Source: an uncultured Flavobacteriaceae bacterium (lineage in GTDB: Bacteria; Bacteroidota; Bacteroidia; Flavobacteriales; Flavobacteriaceae). From it: a stretch of 64,000 nucleotides of DNA. The stretch covers positions 2,224,308 to 2,288,307 of the forward strand of contig CANKZG010000001.1 of the NCBI GenBank assembly GCA_947488435.1, in the 5' to 3' direction. How positions within the stretch are numbered: the stretch's first letter is position 1; every line of letters starts with the position of its first letter. The notes beneath the pieces are model-generated. The model made no database searches. It had not been told where the DNA came from and was given only the letters and a program-made list of their open reading frames with translations. This document shows, piece by piece, positions 45,469 through 55,541 of this stretch. The translations under genes and the position numbers were made by a program.

Positions 45469-47919
45469 TTAATTCACCATAAATAACGCATTTGCAAAAA
45501 AGAGTTTCCCATTTTCCCAAAATCCTCTGAACAACGGATTATCTACCATATAAATAACTTCACCCTGTCCGCTATTCTCCACACCAAAAACTAATGATTT
45601 TTGAATCCGCTTAATAGCTTCACTCCCGGCAAAACCTGCTGCAGGTTTTGTATTGTTTTCAATATAAGCCACAGTTCCATTCTCCAAATAATCATAGGCC
45701 GAACTACCTAATTTTAGACTAAAATAACTGTCGTTGTAACCAAAAGCTAAGGGATGCGTAGCATCGACTCGCGTTTTAAAAATAGCTCCAGTGATTGCTT
45801 CTTTGATACCTTCTCTTTGGGTGGTATCGTATGTTTCAACAGTAGCCTCGGTGCTGTCGCTTTCCATTTGTTTTGAAGTGATTCCAAAACCTTTGTCTCC
45901 TTGAATGCCCCTAATAGCGCGTCCCATGGCGATAAGCTTCCCTCCATCTTGTACCCACTCCTTAATAGTTGCCAAGTAATCTTTCTTAAAAGCGTTGTTA
46001 TAATTACCACCGGGTAATATAAGAACGTCGTACGAAGAGAGATCGGTATAACCTAAATACTCTTGATCAATAACGGTTACTGGATAGTGCAGTTGCTGCT
46101 CAAAAAAATGCCATATTTCTCCAAAGCGCAAGGTAGAAATACCACCTCCTGAGAGCATGGCCACTTTTACTTTTGGAACCACCTGAACATGTCTGGAACC
46201 AAAATCCTTCCCTGAATCTACAAAACCTGTACCGGTAGGAGTAAGCTGTTTATGATACTGATCCGCAATAGTTTTTAACGCTTGTAAAAAACCTTTAACA
46301 TTTTTGTTGTCCGAAGCTGTAATAATTAAACTCCCTCTCCCATAATTTTCACCGTCAATCACAAAGGGTTTTTTTGTGTATCGAACCCGAATATTAGCTT
46401 GCAATAAAGCAGCCAAAAAACGCGCATCGTCCAAACTATTCCAATCGGTTAAATACGCATAGGTATTGCTATTTACCTTATTTTGGGGGAAATCATTTAG
46501 ATCTGCTATGGTTTGATTAACAAGGCTCTGGGATGCAATAGCATCTAGACCATAGGCGTATGGCAATGACCATGCCGTAATATCATAAGTTAGCGAATCA
46601 CTTAATTTTGCATTAGGCTCAAACAATACTTTTACTAGCGTACCTTTGATTTGATCTGTAGAGACTACCAGACTGTTTGCATTACTCCGAAGACTTCCAT
46701 TTTTCTGAGAATTGTAGTTGAATCCTTTAATGGTGGCAGGGTTAGCCTTTCCGTATTTAATTTCGTGCTGGTCCAATAACTTAGTTAACGCTCTAAGCTT
46801 ATCAGGGTTACCATTTAAAACATAACTCTTATAGGTGTAATTTTTATTGGTATAATATTTTTTGAATTCCGAGTTTAATTTTTCTGCATTAGTAGCAGCC
46901 ACCTCCACTGTAGAAAGCCCAGTGGTATGATGATGTGCGATACGGTCATTTAGCGTCAAAGTATCTCCAATATTAGTAGAAATTGCTAAACCTGCGCGTC
47001 CGCTACCTCCTTGTTCATAGGTCATTCCAATAGCACCATTGTAGGTTGGATAAGTGTCCCCGTAGCTGGGATAAAACAAATCATAAACCTCTTTAGTAAA
47101 ATAAAACCATCCATTCGCATCAAAGTACTTGGCATGATTTTTACCTATGGTATTCTGGAAACCTCTTTGGAAATTGGTAATTACTTCATGAAATGGTTCT
47201 GCCGCGGGAGCAAAAAAATAAGGATTGTTGACACCTTGTTCATGAAAATCGGCATGCACATGTGGTAACCATTGATTATACATTTTTAAACGTCCTTGAC
47301 TTTCCACTTGTGTTAACCATGCCCAATCCCGATTTAGATCAAACATATAGTGATTGGATCGGCCAGACCACCATCCTTCGTTGTGCTCTTTACTATTTGG
47401 ATCTGTGGTAAATGGCGTGTTTTTATATTGATTATACCAATTTACATAACGATCTCTTCCATCGGGATTAATACAAGGATCAATGATAACTACAGTATTT
47501 TCTAAATACGTTTTTTTTAGTGTTAATAGTTCATAAATTGTTTGCATCGAAGCTTCCGTGCTTACACTTTCATTTCCATGTACATTATAACTTAACCATA
47601 CAATTGCCTTACTTGCATTGCTAGTGCCTGTAGTACTCTTTAAATGCTCTTTTCGAATAGCCTCGAGATTACTAATGTTTGCGGCGGAGGATACATAGGC
47701 CAATACTAATGGACGCCTTTCATTGGTTTTTCCATAGTGATGCAGTTGTACACGATCTGAAGCGATTTCGGCAAGGTATTCATAGTAATCAATAACTTCA
47801 TGATGTCTTGTAAATTGGGTGCCTAATTCATACCCTAGAAACTCAGAAGGAGATTTAATTTCCTGAGCAGTAACAATTATCATAGATAATAAGAAGACAT
47901 AAAATAAAGAACGATTCAT
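45469..47919 (-). CDS. M14 family zinc carboxypeptidase, paralog 2
   Basis: This secreted 816-residue peptidase (signal peptide 1-18) is a paralog of the one at 16910. Zinc ligands are His114 and Glu117 (HGNE) and His226 (DFHE), and the catalytic Glu is probably Glu302 (MTYEQ). NPDGRDR and FDLNRDW are conserved. The C-terminal part includes VLILPGGNYN, typical of a class I amidotransferase-like fold, without an obvious catalytic triad. It stands alone here, unlike paralog 1, which is paired with an amidohydrolase. Confidence 0.9.
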   Translation of the reverse strand: MNRSLFYVFLLSMIIVTAQEIKSPSEFLGYELGTQFTRHHEVIDYYEYLAEIASDRVQLHHYGKTNERRPLVLAYVSSAANISNLEAIRKEHLKSTTGTSNASKAIVWLSYNVHGNESVSTEASMQTIYELLTLKKTYLENTVVIIDPCINPDGRDRYVNWYNQYKNTPFTTDPNSKEHNEGWWSGRSNHYMFDLNRDWAWLTQVESQGRLKMYNQWLPHVHADFHEQGVNNPYFFAPAAEPFHEVITNFQRGFQNTIGKNHAKYFDANGWFYFTKEVYDLFYPSYGDTYPTYNGAIGMTYEQGGSGRAGLAISTNIGDTLTLNDRIAHHHTTGLSTVEVAATNAEKLNSEFKKYYTNKNYTYKSYVLNGNPDKLRALTKLLDQHEIKYGKANPATIKGFNYNSQKNGSLRSNANSLVVSTDQIKGTLVKVLFEPNAKLSDSLTYDITAWSLPYAYGLDAIASQSLVNQTIADLNDFPQNKVNSNTYAYLTDWNSLDDARFLAALLQANIRVRYTKKPFVIDGENYGRGSLIITASDNKNVKGFLQALKTIADQYHKQLTPTGTGFVDSGKDFGSRHVQVVPKVKVAMLSGGGISTLRFGEIWHFFEQQLHYPVTVIDQEYLGYTDLSSYDVLILPGGNYNNAFKKDYLATIKEWVQDGGKLIAMGRAIRGIQGDKGFGITSKQMESDSTEATVETYDTTQREGIKEAITGAIFKTRVDATHPLAFGYNDSYFSLKLGSSAYDYLENGTVAYIENNTKPAAGFAGSEAIKRIQKSLVFGVENSGQGEVIYMVDNPLFRGFWENGKLFFANALFMVN

Positions 47920-47942
47920 AGGGTTGTCGGTTTGTAGAAAAC

Positions 47943-47950
47943 CAAAGCTA
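47943..47950 (-). promoter_or_regulatory. Candidate -7 element of the M14 paralog 2 gene
   Basis: TAGCTTTG on the minus strand (47943-47950) matches TAnnTTTG exactly and would place the start of transcription about 17 bases before the ATG. I see no TTG at the right distance, so this is partial evidence. Confidence 0.35.
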
Positions 47951-47969
47951 ACAATTATTACTGAAATTT

Positions 47970-48005
47970 GATGTTTTTTTAAATAGGGAATAAAGTAAAA
48001 ACATC
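47970..48005. repeat. 9-base inverted repeat between divergent M14 and bshC genes
   Basis: GATGTTTTT (47970-47978) and AAAAACATC (47997-48005) are exact reverse complements with an 18-base spacer, within the divergent 151-base region. It may be an operator or a chance pairing in AT-rich DNA. Confidence 0.35.
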
Positions 48006-48070
48006 TTAACGAATTTTTAGGAAATCAAAGCACTTAGAATTTTATCTTTACTGCGATTTTATGCCTTTCT

Positions 48071-49690
48071 ATGGAGATTGAATGTATACCCTTTAAACAA
48101 ACTGGTTATTTTTCGAATTTATTATGTGATTATTTGGATCAGAAAAAGAGTTTAGCCCCTTTTTACTCTAGATATCCCACTTGGAATAGCTTCAAAGATC
48201 AAATTGAAGAAAAGGAAAAGACATTTAATAAAGAACACCGACATATACTAGTAGAAGCGCTAAACCAGCAGTATCAGAGATTTCAACAGACAGATGAGAC
48301 CAAAGCAAATATCGCACGATTAAATGATACCAATACGTTTACCGTAGTAACTGGCCATCAACTCAACCTTTTTACAGGGCCACTTTATTTCATCTATAAA
48401 ATTGTAGCTACCCTTAACCTTACAGAAGCTTTAAAGTTAAAATATCCCGATTATAATTTTGTTCCAATATATTGGATGGCTACTGAGGATCATGATTTTG
48501 AAGAGATTAATTATTTTAATTTTCAAGGGAAAAAAATCAAATGGAAGGGGCCGCAAAATTATACTGGAGGAGCCGTTGGAAAACTTGAAACGGAAGGATT
48601 GGATATTGTGTTTGAAACTTTTGCTCAGACCTTGGGTAAGGGAAACAACGCTTCGCAATTACGATCTTTATTTGAAGAAAGCTATTTAAAATACAGCAAT
48701 CTTACCGATGCCACAAGAAACTTAGTAAATACCCTTTTTGGGGCTTATGGTTTAGTAATCGTAGATGGAGATGATATTTTGCTAAAAAAGCAATTAATCC
48801 CCTACGTCAAAAACGATATTTTTAATAATGTAACGCAAACTAAGGTAGCTGAAACGATTACTGCGCTGGAAGATTTAGAATCTTCCTATAAGATTCAGGT
48901 AAACCCAAGAGCCATTAATTATTTTTATTTAGCTTCTGGTATTAGGGAGCGTATTGTAAAAGAAGGAGATACATTTTTAGTAAATAATACGGACCTGAAG
49001 TTTTCAAAAGATGCGCTAATAAGTGAATTGGAAAATTTTCCAGAGCGTTTTTCTCCAAATGTAATTTGCAGACCGTTATATCAGGAAGTAATACTTCCGA
49101 ATTTGTGTTATATCGGAGGAGGGGGTGAACTCGCATATTGGTTGCAGTTACGATCCTCGTTTAAAGCGCAAAATGTTCCGTTTCCCATGCTTTTATTACG
49201 TAATTCTGGGCTTATCGTTTCTGAAAAACAACATAGAAAACTCCGAAATTTAAATATTGAAACGGAAGATTTATTTTTAAAATCAAACAGTTTTATCAAC
49301 AAAAGAATTCGTGAAATTTCGAATATAAATATCGATTTTTCTGATCAAAAATCTCATCTTACAGCACAATTCAAGGCGTTGTATGATCTCGCAAATCAGA
49401 CAGATGCCTCATTTTTTGGAGCTGTTAAGGCACAGGAGGTTAAGCAATTAAAAGGACTTGCGAATTTAGAAAAAAGGTTGCTCAAGGCTCAAAAACGTAA
49501 ATTAAAAGATGAGGTTACGCGAGTATCAGAACTACAAAGAGCACTTTTCCCAGGCGGATCGTTACAAGAACGGAATACAAATTTCTCTGAATTGTATTTG
49601 GAATATGGAGAAAAACTTATTCCTTCGGTTGTAACGGCTTTAGAACCGTTGTCTAAGGATTTTACAATTTTAAAAATGGAAACGCTTTAG
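48071..49690 (+). CDS. bshC: Bacillithiol biosynthesis cysteine-adding enzyme BshC
   Basis: The last enzyme of bacillithiol synthesis, adding cysteine to glucosaminyl-malate. Landmarks of the 539-residue protein are FTVVTGHQLNLFTGPLYFIYKI, YWMATEDHDFEEI, the metal/nucleotide region around residues 130-150, and the C-terminal coiled coil (about 420-510). It indicates that the organism uses bacillithiol as low-molecular-weight thiol; BshA and BshB are not in this window. Start is ATG 48071; a TTATCTTTA element about 35 bases upstream could be a weak -7 element. Confidence 0.94.
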   Translation: MEIECIPFKQTGYFSNLLCDYLDQKKSLAPFYSRYPTWNSFKDQIEEKEKTFNKEHRHILVEALNQQYQRFQQTDETKANIARLNDTNTFTVVTGHQLNLFTGPLYFIYKIVATLNLTEALKLKYPDYNFVPIYWMATEDHDFEEINYFNFQGKKIKWKGPQNYTGGAVGKLETEGLDIVFETFAQTLGKGNNASQLRSLFEESYLKYSNLTDATRNLVNTLFGAYGLVIVDGDDILLKKQLIPYVKNDIFNNVTQTKVAETITALEDLESSYKIQVNPRAINYFYLASGIRERIVKEGDTFLVNNTDLKFSKDALISELENFPERFSPNVICRPLYQEVILPNLCYIGGGGELAYWLQLRSSFKAQNVPFPMLLLRNSGLIVSEKQHRKLRNLNIETEDLFLKSNSFINKRIREISNINIDFSDQKSHLTAQFKALYDLANQTDASFFGAVKAQEVKQLKGLANLEKRLLKAQKRKLKDEVTRVSELQRALFPGGSLQERNTNFSELYLEYGEKLIPSVVTALEPLSKDFTILKMETL

Positions 49691-49694
49691 GAGG

Positions 49695-50237
49695 TTAAGG
49701 CACTAAAAAATCTCCATCCCAACCATTGGTGGTTCTAGTGTATAAGACGCGGATGTGATGGGGTTGTTGCAATTGTAAATATTCTATGGTAATTGGTTGT
49801 ACAGTAATTATTGCAAAATTGCTGGAATCTTCAAAATAAGAAAGATCACTAGAATCTTTTAGAATATCCCCAGGAGGAGAAGTTGTGCTGTATTCTTTTC
49901 TCCCCTTGCTGGAGATTTTATTCCAATGGTATTGCAACACCTCTACATTCTCCTCGATTTTAGCAATACCTTCAATATGCAATTGCAGGAAGCTTTGTGG
50001 ATGATATAGAAGCAAACTAACTTTTGAATTGGAACGAATATGCGTAATTTTTTTGGAACGTAGGTCCGTGTAAAATGTGCAGTTTAAATGTGTGTCCACA
50101 TCTCTAAGCACAACTGTGCGTAATCGTATATCTGAATTCAAAAAAGTGCCTAAAGCAAAGTATCGAAATGGATGTCCATATTCGGACGCACCTTTACGCA
50201 ATTCTTGGCTTAATTTTTTAAAAATAGTTTGTACCAT
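49695..50237 (-). CDS. Pyridoxamine 5'-phosphate oxidase-like flavoprotein
   Basis: A 180-residue split-barrel protein of the PNPOx-like family. The FMN-binding region is RTVVLRDVDTHLNCTFYTDLRSKKI (in two parts, about residues 37-65), followed by SLLLYHPQSFLQLHIEGIA. It lacks the C-terminal substrate motif of true PdxH (RxEFWQ), so it is probably a relative with unknown substrate rather than PdxH. It has no signal peptide and converges on bshC with a 4-base gap. Confidence 0.85.
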   Translation of the reverse strand: MVQTIFKKLSQELRKGASEYGHPFRYFALGTFLNSDIRLRTVVLRDVDTHLNCTFYTDLRSKKITHIRSNSKVSLLLYHPQSFLQLHIEGIAKIEENVEVLQYHWNKISSKGRKEYSTTSPPGDILKDSSDLSYFEDSSNFAIITVQPITIEYLQLQQPHHIRVLYTRTTNGWDGDFLVP

Positions 50238-50657
50238 AGTATAAATATAAAGGTGATTAAAAAAATAAAGATAAAACTAGGTAGGGTTTTTTTGATCTGA
50301 GTTGTTTTAAAATAAAGTTGCTATGTAAAAGAAAGTTTTTAGATGTAAGACTTTCTACAAAATATGATTGTAAAATAATTACTAGGTTAAGTTTGGTTTT
50401 GGTTAAATTAAAAGCTCTGAGGTGGTTCTCAGAGCTTTTGTTTTTTGAATATCTTATGCGTTGGAGGTTTTTTTAAATGACAAACCTAATAGTGAACTAA
50501 TTTGTAGGAACAGGGATAATATATTAATAACCAATATTTTAAAATATTCTAAATAAAGTTATAATATATATGAAATATTTTTATTCCTTGAAGCAAAATT
50601 CAGGATTAAAGAAAGTATTATAATTTCATAAATGGAACGATCAATGGGATTAGAATT
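50238..50657. other. Intergenic region holding an orphan terminator
   Basis: A 420-base gap with no frame worth calling. It contains a strong terminator (50410-50446) and a small hairpin (AGAAAGT, about 50323-50352 in the 7-base repeat with ACTTTCT) upstream of it. A promoter was not recognised. It may encode a small RNA; see findings. Confidence 0.5.
50410..50446 (+). terminator. Strong intrinsic terminator without an associated gene
   Basis: AAAAGCTCTGAG (50410-50421) and CTCAGAGCTTTT (50428-50439) form a perfect 12-base stem with a 6-base loop, followed by G and six Ts. No plus-strand gene lies upstream within 700 bases. Confidence 0.8.
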
Positions 50658-51383
50658 TTAGTTTGCACTATATTCCAATCGCATAGTGATAGAAGCGGTT
50701 TTGTTTTTAGCGCTAGTATTGTAAGCACCTCCCCAAGAATAATCTTCCCCTGAGTTTTGTCCAGTAATTTGAAAAACGCCCATACGAGCCGAAATTAAAT
50801 TTCCCAATCTACCTCCAGAATTTTCAGCGATACGTTCTGCTCTTACTCTAGCATCCTCTGTGGCTTTTGATATCATTTCTACTTTTAAATCTGCAATTTT
50901 TGTGTAGTAGTATCGCGGGGGAGAGGAATTAAATTGTACCCCTTTATTTAGCAATTCTGTAATTTCACGCGATACTTTTTCAAGAAGTGCAACATCTGTA
51001 GATTCAATTTGAATAGATTGTGTGAGTTGATACCCTCTAAAAATGCTACCGATGTAATTTCCATTTTCATATTTATTGTCCCTCAGTTCATTTGTCTGAA
51101 CAGAGTTGAAAATAATTGTTTCTTCAGAAATACCTTTAGAGACAAGATAATTTTTAACAATATCCTTATCCCTATTTAATTGTTCGAAAGCTAATTTTAA
51201 TTCAAAATTATTGGAAGAAAACTGACCTTCCCAAACAATTAGGTCTGAGGTAAAGTTTTCATTTCCCAACCCAGTTACAGAAATAACTCTGGGCGGACTA
51301 GCTCTTTTTACATATGCATTCCCTAAAAAATACGCGGCCAAAACAATTGCTAAGCTAAAAATTATTGCGGTTAAGTGTTTCAT
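50658..51383 (-). CDS. SIMPL (DUF541) domain protein
   Basis: A 241-residue protein with an N-terminal signal-anchor (LTAIIFSLAIVLAAYFLG) and one SIMPL/DUF541 domain. Landmarks are VISVTGLGNENF (about 34-45), GYQLTQSIQIE (about 119-129), NSSPPRYYYTKIADL and the central KATEDARVRAERIAENSG helix. It is probably an extracytoplasmic protein. Family members affect stress or membrane traits, and no enzymatic function is established. It is divergent from guaA. Confidence 0.9.
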   Translation of the reverse strand: MKHLTAIIFSLAIVLAAYFLGNAYVKRASPPRVISVTGLGNENFTSDLIVWEGQFSSNNFELKLAFEQLNRDKDIVKNYLVSKGISEETIIFNSVQTNELRDNKYENGNYIGSIFRGYQLTQSIQIESTDVALLEKVSREITELLNKGVQFNSSPPRYYYTKIADLKVEMISKATEDARVRAERIAENSGGRLGNLISARMGVFQITGQNSGEDYSWGGAYNTSAKNKTASITMRLEYSAN

Positions 51384-51452
51384 GTTGAAAAGTGTTAAAT
51401 AAGTATTCTATAAATATAGCTAAAAGATACTTTTCTAAATTGATCAAATTAC

Positions 51453-51460
51453 TATTTTTG
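51453..51460 (+). promoter_or_regulatory. -7-like element directly before the guaA start
   Basis: TATTTTTG (51453-51460) matches TAnnTTTG, but it ends 3 bases before the ATG, so a transcript from it would be almost leaderless. It may be a chance match or the guaA start may lie differently. Confidence 0.3.
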
Positions 51461-51463
51461 CCC

Positions 51464-52996
51464 ATGCAAAACAAAGTCCTAATTCTCGATTTTGGTTCTC
51501 AATATACACAGCTTATTGCTAGACGTGTTCGGGAGCTAAATATTTTCAGCGAAATAAAACCATACAATAAGCTACCTGAAGATCTTTCAGGCTACAAAGC
51601 CGTGATCTTATCAGGTTCTCCCTTTTCGGTGAGAGCGGAGGATGCACCGCACCCAGACCTTTCACAAATTAAAGGTAAAAAACCCTTGTTAGCGGTTTGT
51701 TATGGTGCACAATATCTGGCTCATTTTGGTGGGGGAGAAGTGGCACCTTCAAATACCAGAGAATATGGAAGAGCAAATCTTTCTGAAATTGTTGATGAAA
51801 GTTCTTTCTTAACAGGTATTTCCAAAGGAAGCCAGGTCTGGATGAGTCATAGTGATACGATCAAGAAATTACCAGAAAATGCAATACGTTTAGCGAGTAC
51901 AGCTGATGTAGAAAATGCTGCGTTTCGCGTTGCGGATGAAGATACTTATGCCATACAATTTCACCCTGAAGTATATCATACTTCTGATGGAAAGCAATTA
52001 CTGGAGAATTTTTTAGTTACTATAGCAGGGGTGCCTCAGAATTGGACGCCAGATTCTTTCGTTGAAAGTACGGTTGCCGGTTTAAAAGAAACCCTAGGGG
52101 ATGATCGTGTGATTTTAGGATTATCTGGTGGTGTAGATTCCTCTGTTGCAGCAGTATTGTTGCATAAGGCTATTGGAAAAAACCTTCATTGCATTTTTGT
52201 TAACAACGGATTGTTACGTAAAAATGAATATGATAGTGTACTTGCGCAATACGAAGGTATGGGGCTGAATGTAAAAGGAGTTGATGCTTCGGCACGTTTT
52301 TTGGATAATTTAGCAGGAGAAAGCGACCCTGAAGCGAAAAGAAAAACAATTGGGCGTGTTTTTATCGAAGTTTTTGATGATGAATCGCAACAGGTAAAAG
52401 ACGCAAAGTGGTTGGCACAAGGAACCATTTATCCAGATGTAATAGAATCAGTTTCCGCAACTGGAGGCCCTTCAGCAACCATTAAAAGTCACCATAATGT
52501 TGGCGGGTTGCCTGATTATATGAAGTTAAAGGTTGTAGAGCCTTTAAAAATGTTATTTAAAGATGAAGTACGAAGAGTAGGTAAGAGTTTGGGAATAGCG
52601 TCGTCTATTTTAGGACGTCATCCCTTTCCTGGACCAGGATTAGCTATTCGGATACTGGGGGATATTACTCCGGAAAAAGTTACTATCTTACAAGAAGTTG
52701 ATGCGATATTCATCGATGGATTAAAAGAATGGAAACTTTATGATAAGGTTTGGCAGGCCGGAGCCATGCTTTTACCCGTAAATAGTGTAGGAGTTATGGG
52801 AGATGAACGAACCTATGAAAAATGTGTTGCCTTACGTGCGGTTGAAAGTACAGATGGGATGACAGCGGATTGGGTGAATTTGCCATACGAATTCTTGCAA
52901 AAAACATCCAATGAAATAATAAATAGAGTGCCGGGCGTTAATAGAGTAGTATATGATATTAGTTCTAAACCACCGGCAACTATAGAATGGGAATAA
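51464..52996 (+). CDS. guaA: GMP synthase (glutamine-hydrolysing)
   Basis: Converts XMP to GMP using glutamine. The 510-residue protein has a glutaminase domain with Cys79 (AVCYGAQ), His167 and Glu169 (QFHPEV), and an ATP pyrophosphatase domain with P-loop SGGVDSS (221-227). I begin at ATG 51464, as the 24 codons upstream look like non-coding leader; TATTTTTG ends 3 bases before the ATG. It is followed by the LysM fusion gene after 7 bases and further genes in one run. Confidence 0.96.
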   Translation: MQNKVLILDFGSQYTQLIARRVRELNIFSEIKPYNKLPEDLSGYKAVILSGSPFSVRAEDAPHPDLSQIKGKKPLLAVCYGAQYLAHFGGGEVAPSNTREYGRANLSEIVDESSFLTGISKGSQVWMSHSDTIKKLPENAIRLASTADVENAAFRVADEDTYAIQFHPEVYHTSDGKQLLENFLVTIAGVPQNWTPDSFVESTVAGLKETLGDDRVILGLSGGVDSSVAAVLLHKAIGKNLHCIFVNNGLLRKNEYDSVLAQYEGMGLNVKGVDASARFLDNLAGESDPEAKRKTIGRVFIEVFDDESQQVKDAKWLAQGTIYPDVIESVSATGGPSATIKSHHNVGGLPDYMKLKVVEPLKMLFKDEVRRVGKSLGIASSILGRHPFPGPGLAIRILGDITPEKVTILQEVDAIFIDGLKEWKLYDKVWQAGAMLLPVNSVGVMGDERTYEKCVALRAVESTDGMTADWVNLPYEFLQKTSNEIINRVPGVNRVVYDISSKPPATIEWE

Positions 52997-53003
52997 CAGG
53001 ATT

Positions 53004-55136
53004 ATGAAAATAAACAGATTAAAACACTACGCGCTTCTTATTGCACTTTTGTTCTGTGCCACAATATGGGGGCAGAAATTTGAAACACATAAAGTGAAAG
53101 AAGGGGAAACTTTAGAAAGTATCGCCAAACTTTATCGCGTAACCCCATTAAATATCTTAAAAGCTAATAAAGAAATTAAACCAGGACAGGCACTAATACC
53201 AAATACAATTGTCGTTGTTCCTTTAGATGGAGAAGCCATTGCGTCTCTAACAGATCGTATAACTGAAAAAATAGTTGAAGAACAGGAGGAACCTATAGGT
53301 TTTACAAAGCATAAGGTACGAAAGAAAGAAACAATATTTGGAATTTCACAGCGCTATAATATTTCTGAGGAAGATATTAAAAAATACAACCCAGATTTAT
53401 ATGCCAATCCTTTGGCTAAAGGTATGCGACTCAAGATTCCAAAATATGCTACTCCGCGTGTTGAAGAGGAAGAAGATCTTGATTTTGAAGATTATGTTGT
53501 GCAACCTAAGGAAACACGATGGAGTGTATCGCATAAGTATGGAATTACCATTGATAGTTTATTGATCCTAAATCCTAATCTTCCGAAAAACACTGACTAT
53601 TTACAAGAAGGGCAAACATTAAAATTACCCAAATTGCTTGGAAGTAGTATCGAAGATCAAGAAGTAGAATTATATGAGTCGTATACGGTTCCGGCAAAAA
53701 TTGGATTCTTTAGATTGGAACAGGAGTATGGAATTACTTCGAAAGAAATTATAGAATTAAACCCTGAAATATTAGAACGTGGAGGCCTTCAAGAAGGAAT
53801 GGTCTTACGTTTGCCTAAAAAGAAATTAACGGAGAAAGAAATAAATACTGAGAATTATATTTTTTATTCGGTAAAACCAAAGGAAAATATATTTCGCATT
53901 ACTCAGAATTTAAAAATAGAGTATAAAGAGCTTTTGGCATTAAACCCAGCACTTATAGATGGATTGAAAGCGGGAATGGTATTGAAGTTGCCCAAAGAGA
54001 GAGCAGTTGATTTTGAGGTAAGAAATGCGTTAATATTGCCAAAGATCAATTTGTTGGATAGTATTCAGACAGCTAATGTTCCATCCGTACTTTTTGTACT
54101 TCCTTTTCGATTAAATCGAGTGAATCTTAGTGATCGAAACCTTGCAAAAAAGGCTATAGACCGCAGCAATGCTATTAAATTTAGTCTAGGTTATTATTCA
54201 GGAGCTTTGGCTGCAATAGATTCGATAGCAGCACTTGGAATTTCAGTAAATGTAAGAACGGTAGACAATCAATTGGATTTGGAACGAACAAAACAAATTC
54301 TTCGAGAAGAGAATTTGCAAAATTTAAGTGCAGTTTTTGGTCCGTTAGACACGAATTCTTTGAGTGAAGTGGCTGTTCAAGCATCAGGGTATAACATTCC
54401 TGTAATAGCACCCAATGCTTCACAAAGTGATTATAGCTTTAACAATGTATTTTTTACAATCCCTACAGATAGTGTACAACGAGATAAAATGTTGTCTTAT
54501 GCAAAGAATAAAAGGATCGAAGAAAATATTATCATCATTGCCGATTCTATTCATAAACCGATAGAAAAGCATATTTTAGAAATGTTTCCAATGGCCAGGA
54601 CTGTGGACTTAAAAGAAAACCTTTCTGTTGATATTGAAGAGTTTGGGGCCATGCTTTCTGAAGAACATGAAAACTGGGTTTTTGTGGAGACCGATAATTT
54701 TAAAATGGTCTCAAGCGTAACATCAATTTTAAACTCTTCGATCTCAGAGACCATTAAAGTAAGAATGTTTACAACAAACAAGAATAGAGCATTTGAAAAT
54801 GACGTGATTTCTAATACCCATTTATCCAATCTTCAATTTACATATCCATCGCCTAATAAGGCGGTTGGGTCTCCAAGTTTTTCTAGAGCATATCAACAAC
54901 GTTTTGGAGCACTGCCAGATAAGTATGCTATTAGAGGATTTGATATAATGTATGACATGCTATTAAAATTAGCTTATAAAAATGATCTTTTTGAAGCCTC
55001 TCAATATATTGGACTTACCGAATACAATGGAAACAAGTTTAGTTATCAGAAAGATGGTACGTTGGGTTATTTTAATACTGCGTGTTATTTGATGCAATAT
55101 GATACGATGGAAATTAAGGAGATAAAAACTAATTAA
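53004..55136 (+). CDS. Multi-LysM protein fused to a periplasmic-binding-like domain
   Basis: A secreted 710-residue protein with a signal peptide (1-23). Five LysM-type peptidoglycan-binding repeats follow (about 29-73, 100-146, 165-210, 222-270 and 285-330), each with a Leu-Asn-Pro or Lys-Tyr-Asn-Pro turn and LKLPK-type ending. The C-terminal part (about 350-705) looks like a type I periplasmic binding fold (VPSVLFVLPFRLNR, AVFGPLDTNS, VPVIAP-type segment). The combination suggests a wall-bound sensor or structural protein. It lies 7 bases after guaA and just before osmC (ATG follows its stop directly). Confidence 0.88.
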   Translation: MKINRLKHYALLIALLFCATIWGQKFETHKVKEGETLESIAKLYRVTPLNILKANKEIKPGQALIPNTIVVVPLDGEAIASLTDRITEKIVEEQEEPIGFTKHKVRKKETIFGISQRYNISEEDIKKYNPDLYANPLAKGMRLKIPKYATPRVEEEEDLDFEDYVVQPKETRWSVSHKYGITIDSLLILNPNLPKNTDYLQEGQTLKLPKLLGSSIEDQEVELYESYTVPAKIGFFRLEQEYGITSKEIIELNPEILERGGLQEGMVLRLPKKKLTEKEINTENYIFYSVKPKENIFRITQNLKIEYKELLALNPALIDGLKAGMVLKLPKERAVDFEVRNALILPKINLLDSIQTANVPSVLFVLPFRLNRVNLSDRNLAKKAIDRSNAIKFSLGYYSGALAAIDSIAALGISVNVRTVDNQLDLERTKQILREENLQNLSAVFGPLDTNSLSEVAVQASGYNIPVIAPNASQSDYSFNNVFFTIPTDSVQRDKMLSYAKNKRIEENIIIIADSIHKPIEKHILEMFPMARTVDLKENLSVDIEEFGAMLSEEHENWVFVETDNFKMVSSVTSILNSSISETIKVRMFTTNKNRAFENDVISNTHLSNLQFTYPSPNKAVGSPSFSRAYQQRFGALPDKYAIRGFDIMYDMLLKLAYKNDLFEASQYIGLTEYNGNKFSYQKDGTLGYFNTACYLMQYDTMEIKEIKTN

Positions 55137-55541
55137 ATGACATCTAGAGTTACTTATACAGGCGAATTAAGAACCATATGTGTTCACCTGAAGTCGAATA
55201 ATGAATTTATAACCGATGCTCCAACAGATAATAACGGATTAGGGCAAGCATTTTCTCCAACAGACACTGTGGCAACAGCACTTGCTAGTTGTATGTTAAC
55301 AGTAATGGGAATAAAGGCGAAAACGTTAGAAGTAGAACTTACCAATTCTGTGGCCTCGGTAACAAAGCATATGGTTTCTGACCCTAGACGTATTTCAAAA
55401 ATAGAAGTGCAGTTAGATTTGCCCGGTGCTGTTACCGAAAAGCATAAAATTATTCTAGAACGAACCGCTAATACTTGTCCTGTGTTGATGAGTATACATC
55501 CAGATATTATAAAAGAGATCACTTTTAATTGGAATCGTTGA
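55137..55541 (+). CDS. OsmC family protein
   Basis: A 134-residue OsmC/Ohr-family protein. The two redox Cys residues of the family lie in ALASCMLTVMG (about 49-59) and ANTCPVLMSI (about 113-122). It probably reduces organic hydroperoxides or related thiol substrates. Start is ATG 55137, right after the stop of the LysM gene. Its stop (TGA) overlaps the next gene's TTG start, which suggests translational coupling. Confidence 0.9.
   Translation: MTSRVTYTGELRTICVHLKSNNEFITDAPTDNNGLGQAFSPTDTVATALASCMLTVMGIKAKTLEVELTNSVASVTKHMVSDPRRISKIEVQLDLPGAVTEKHKIILERTANTCPVLMSIHPDIIKEITFNWNR

Noticed and set aside
55184-55522. 112-codon minus-strand frame opposite osmC
   Set aside because: It is a shadow of the OsmC frame.
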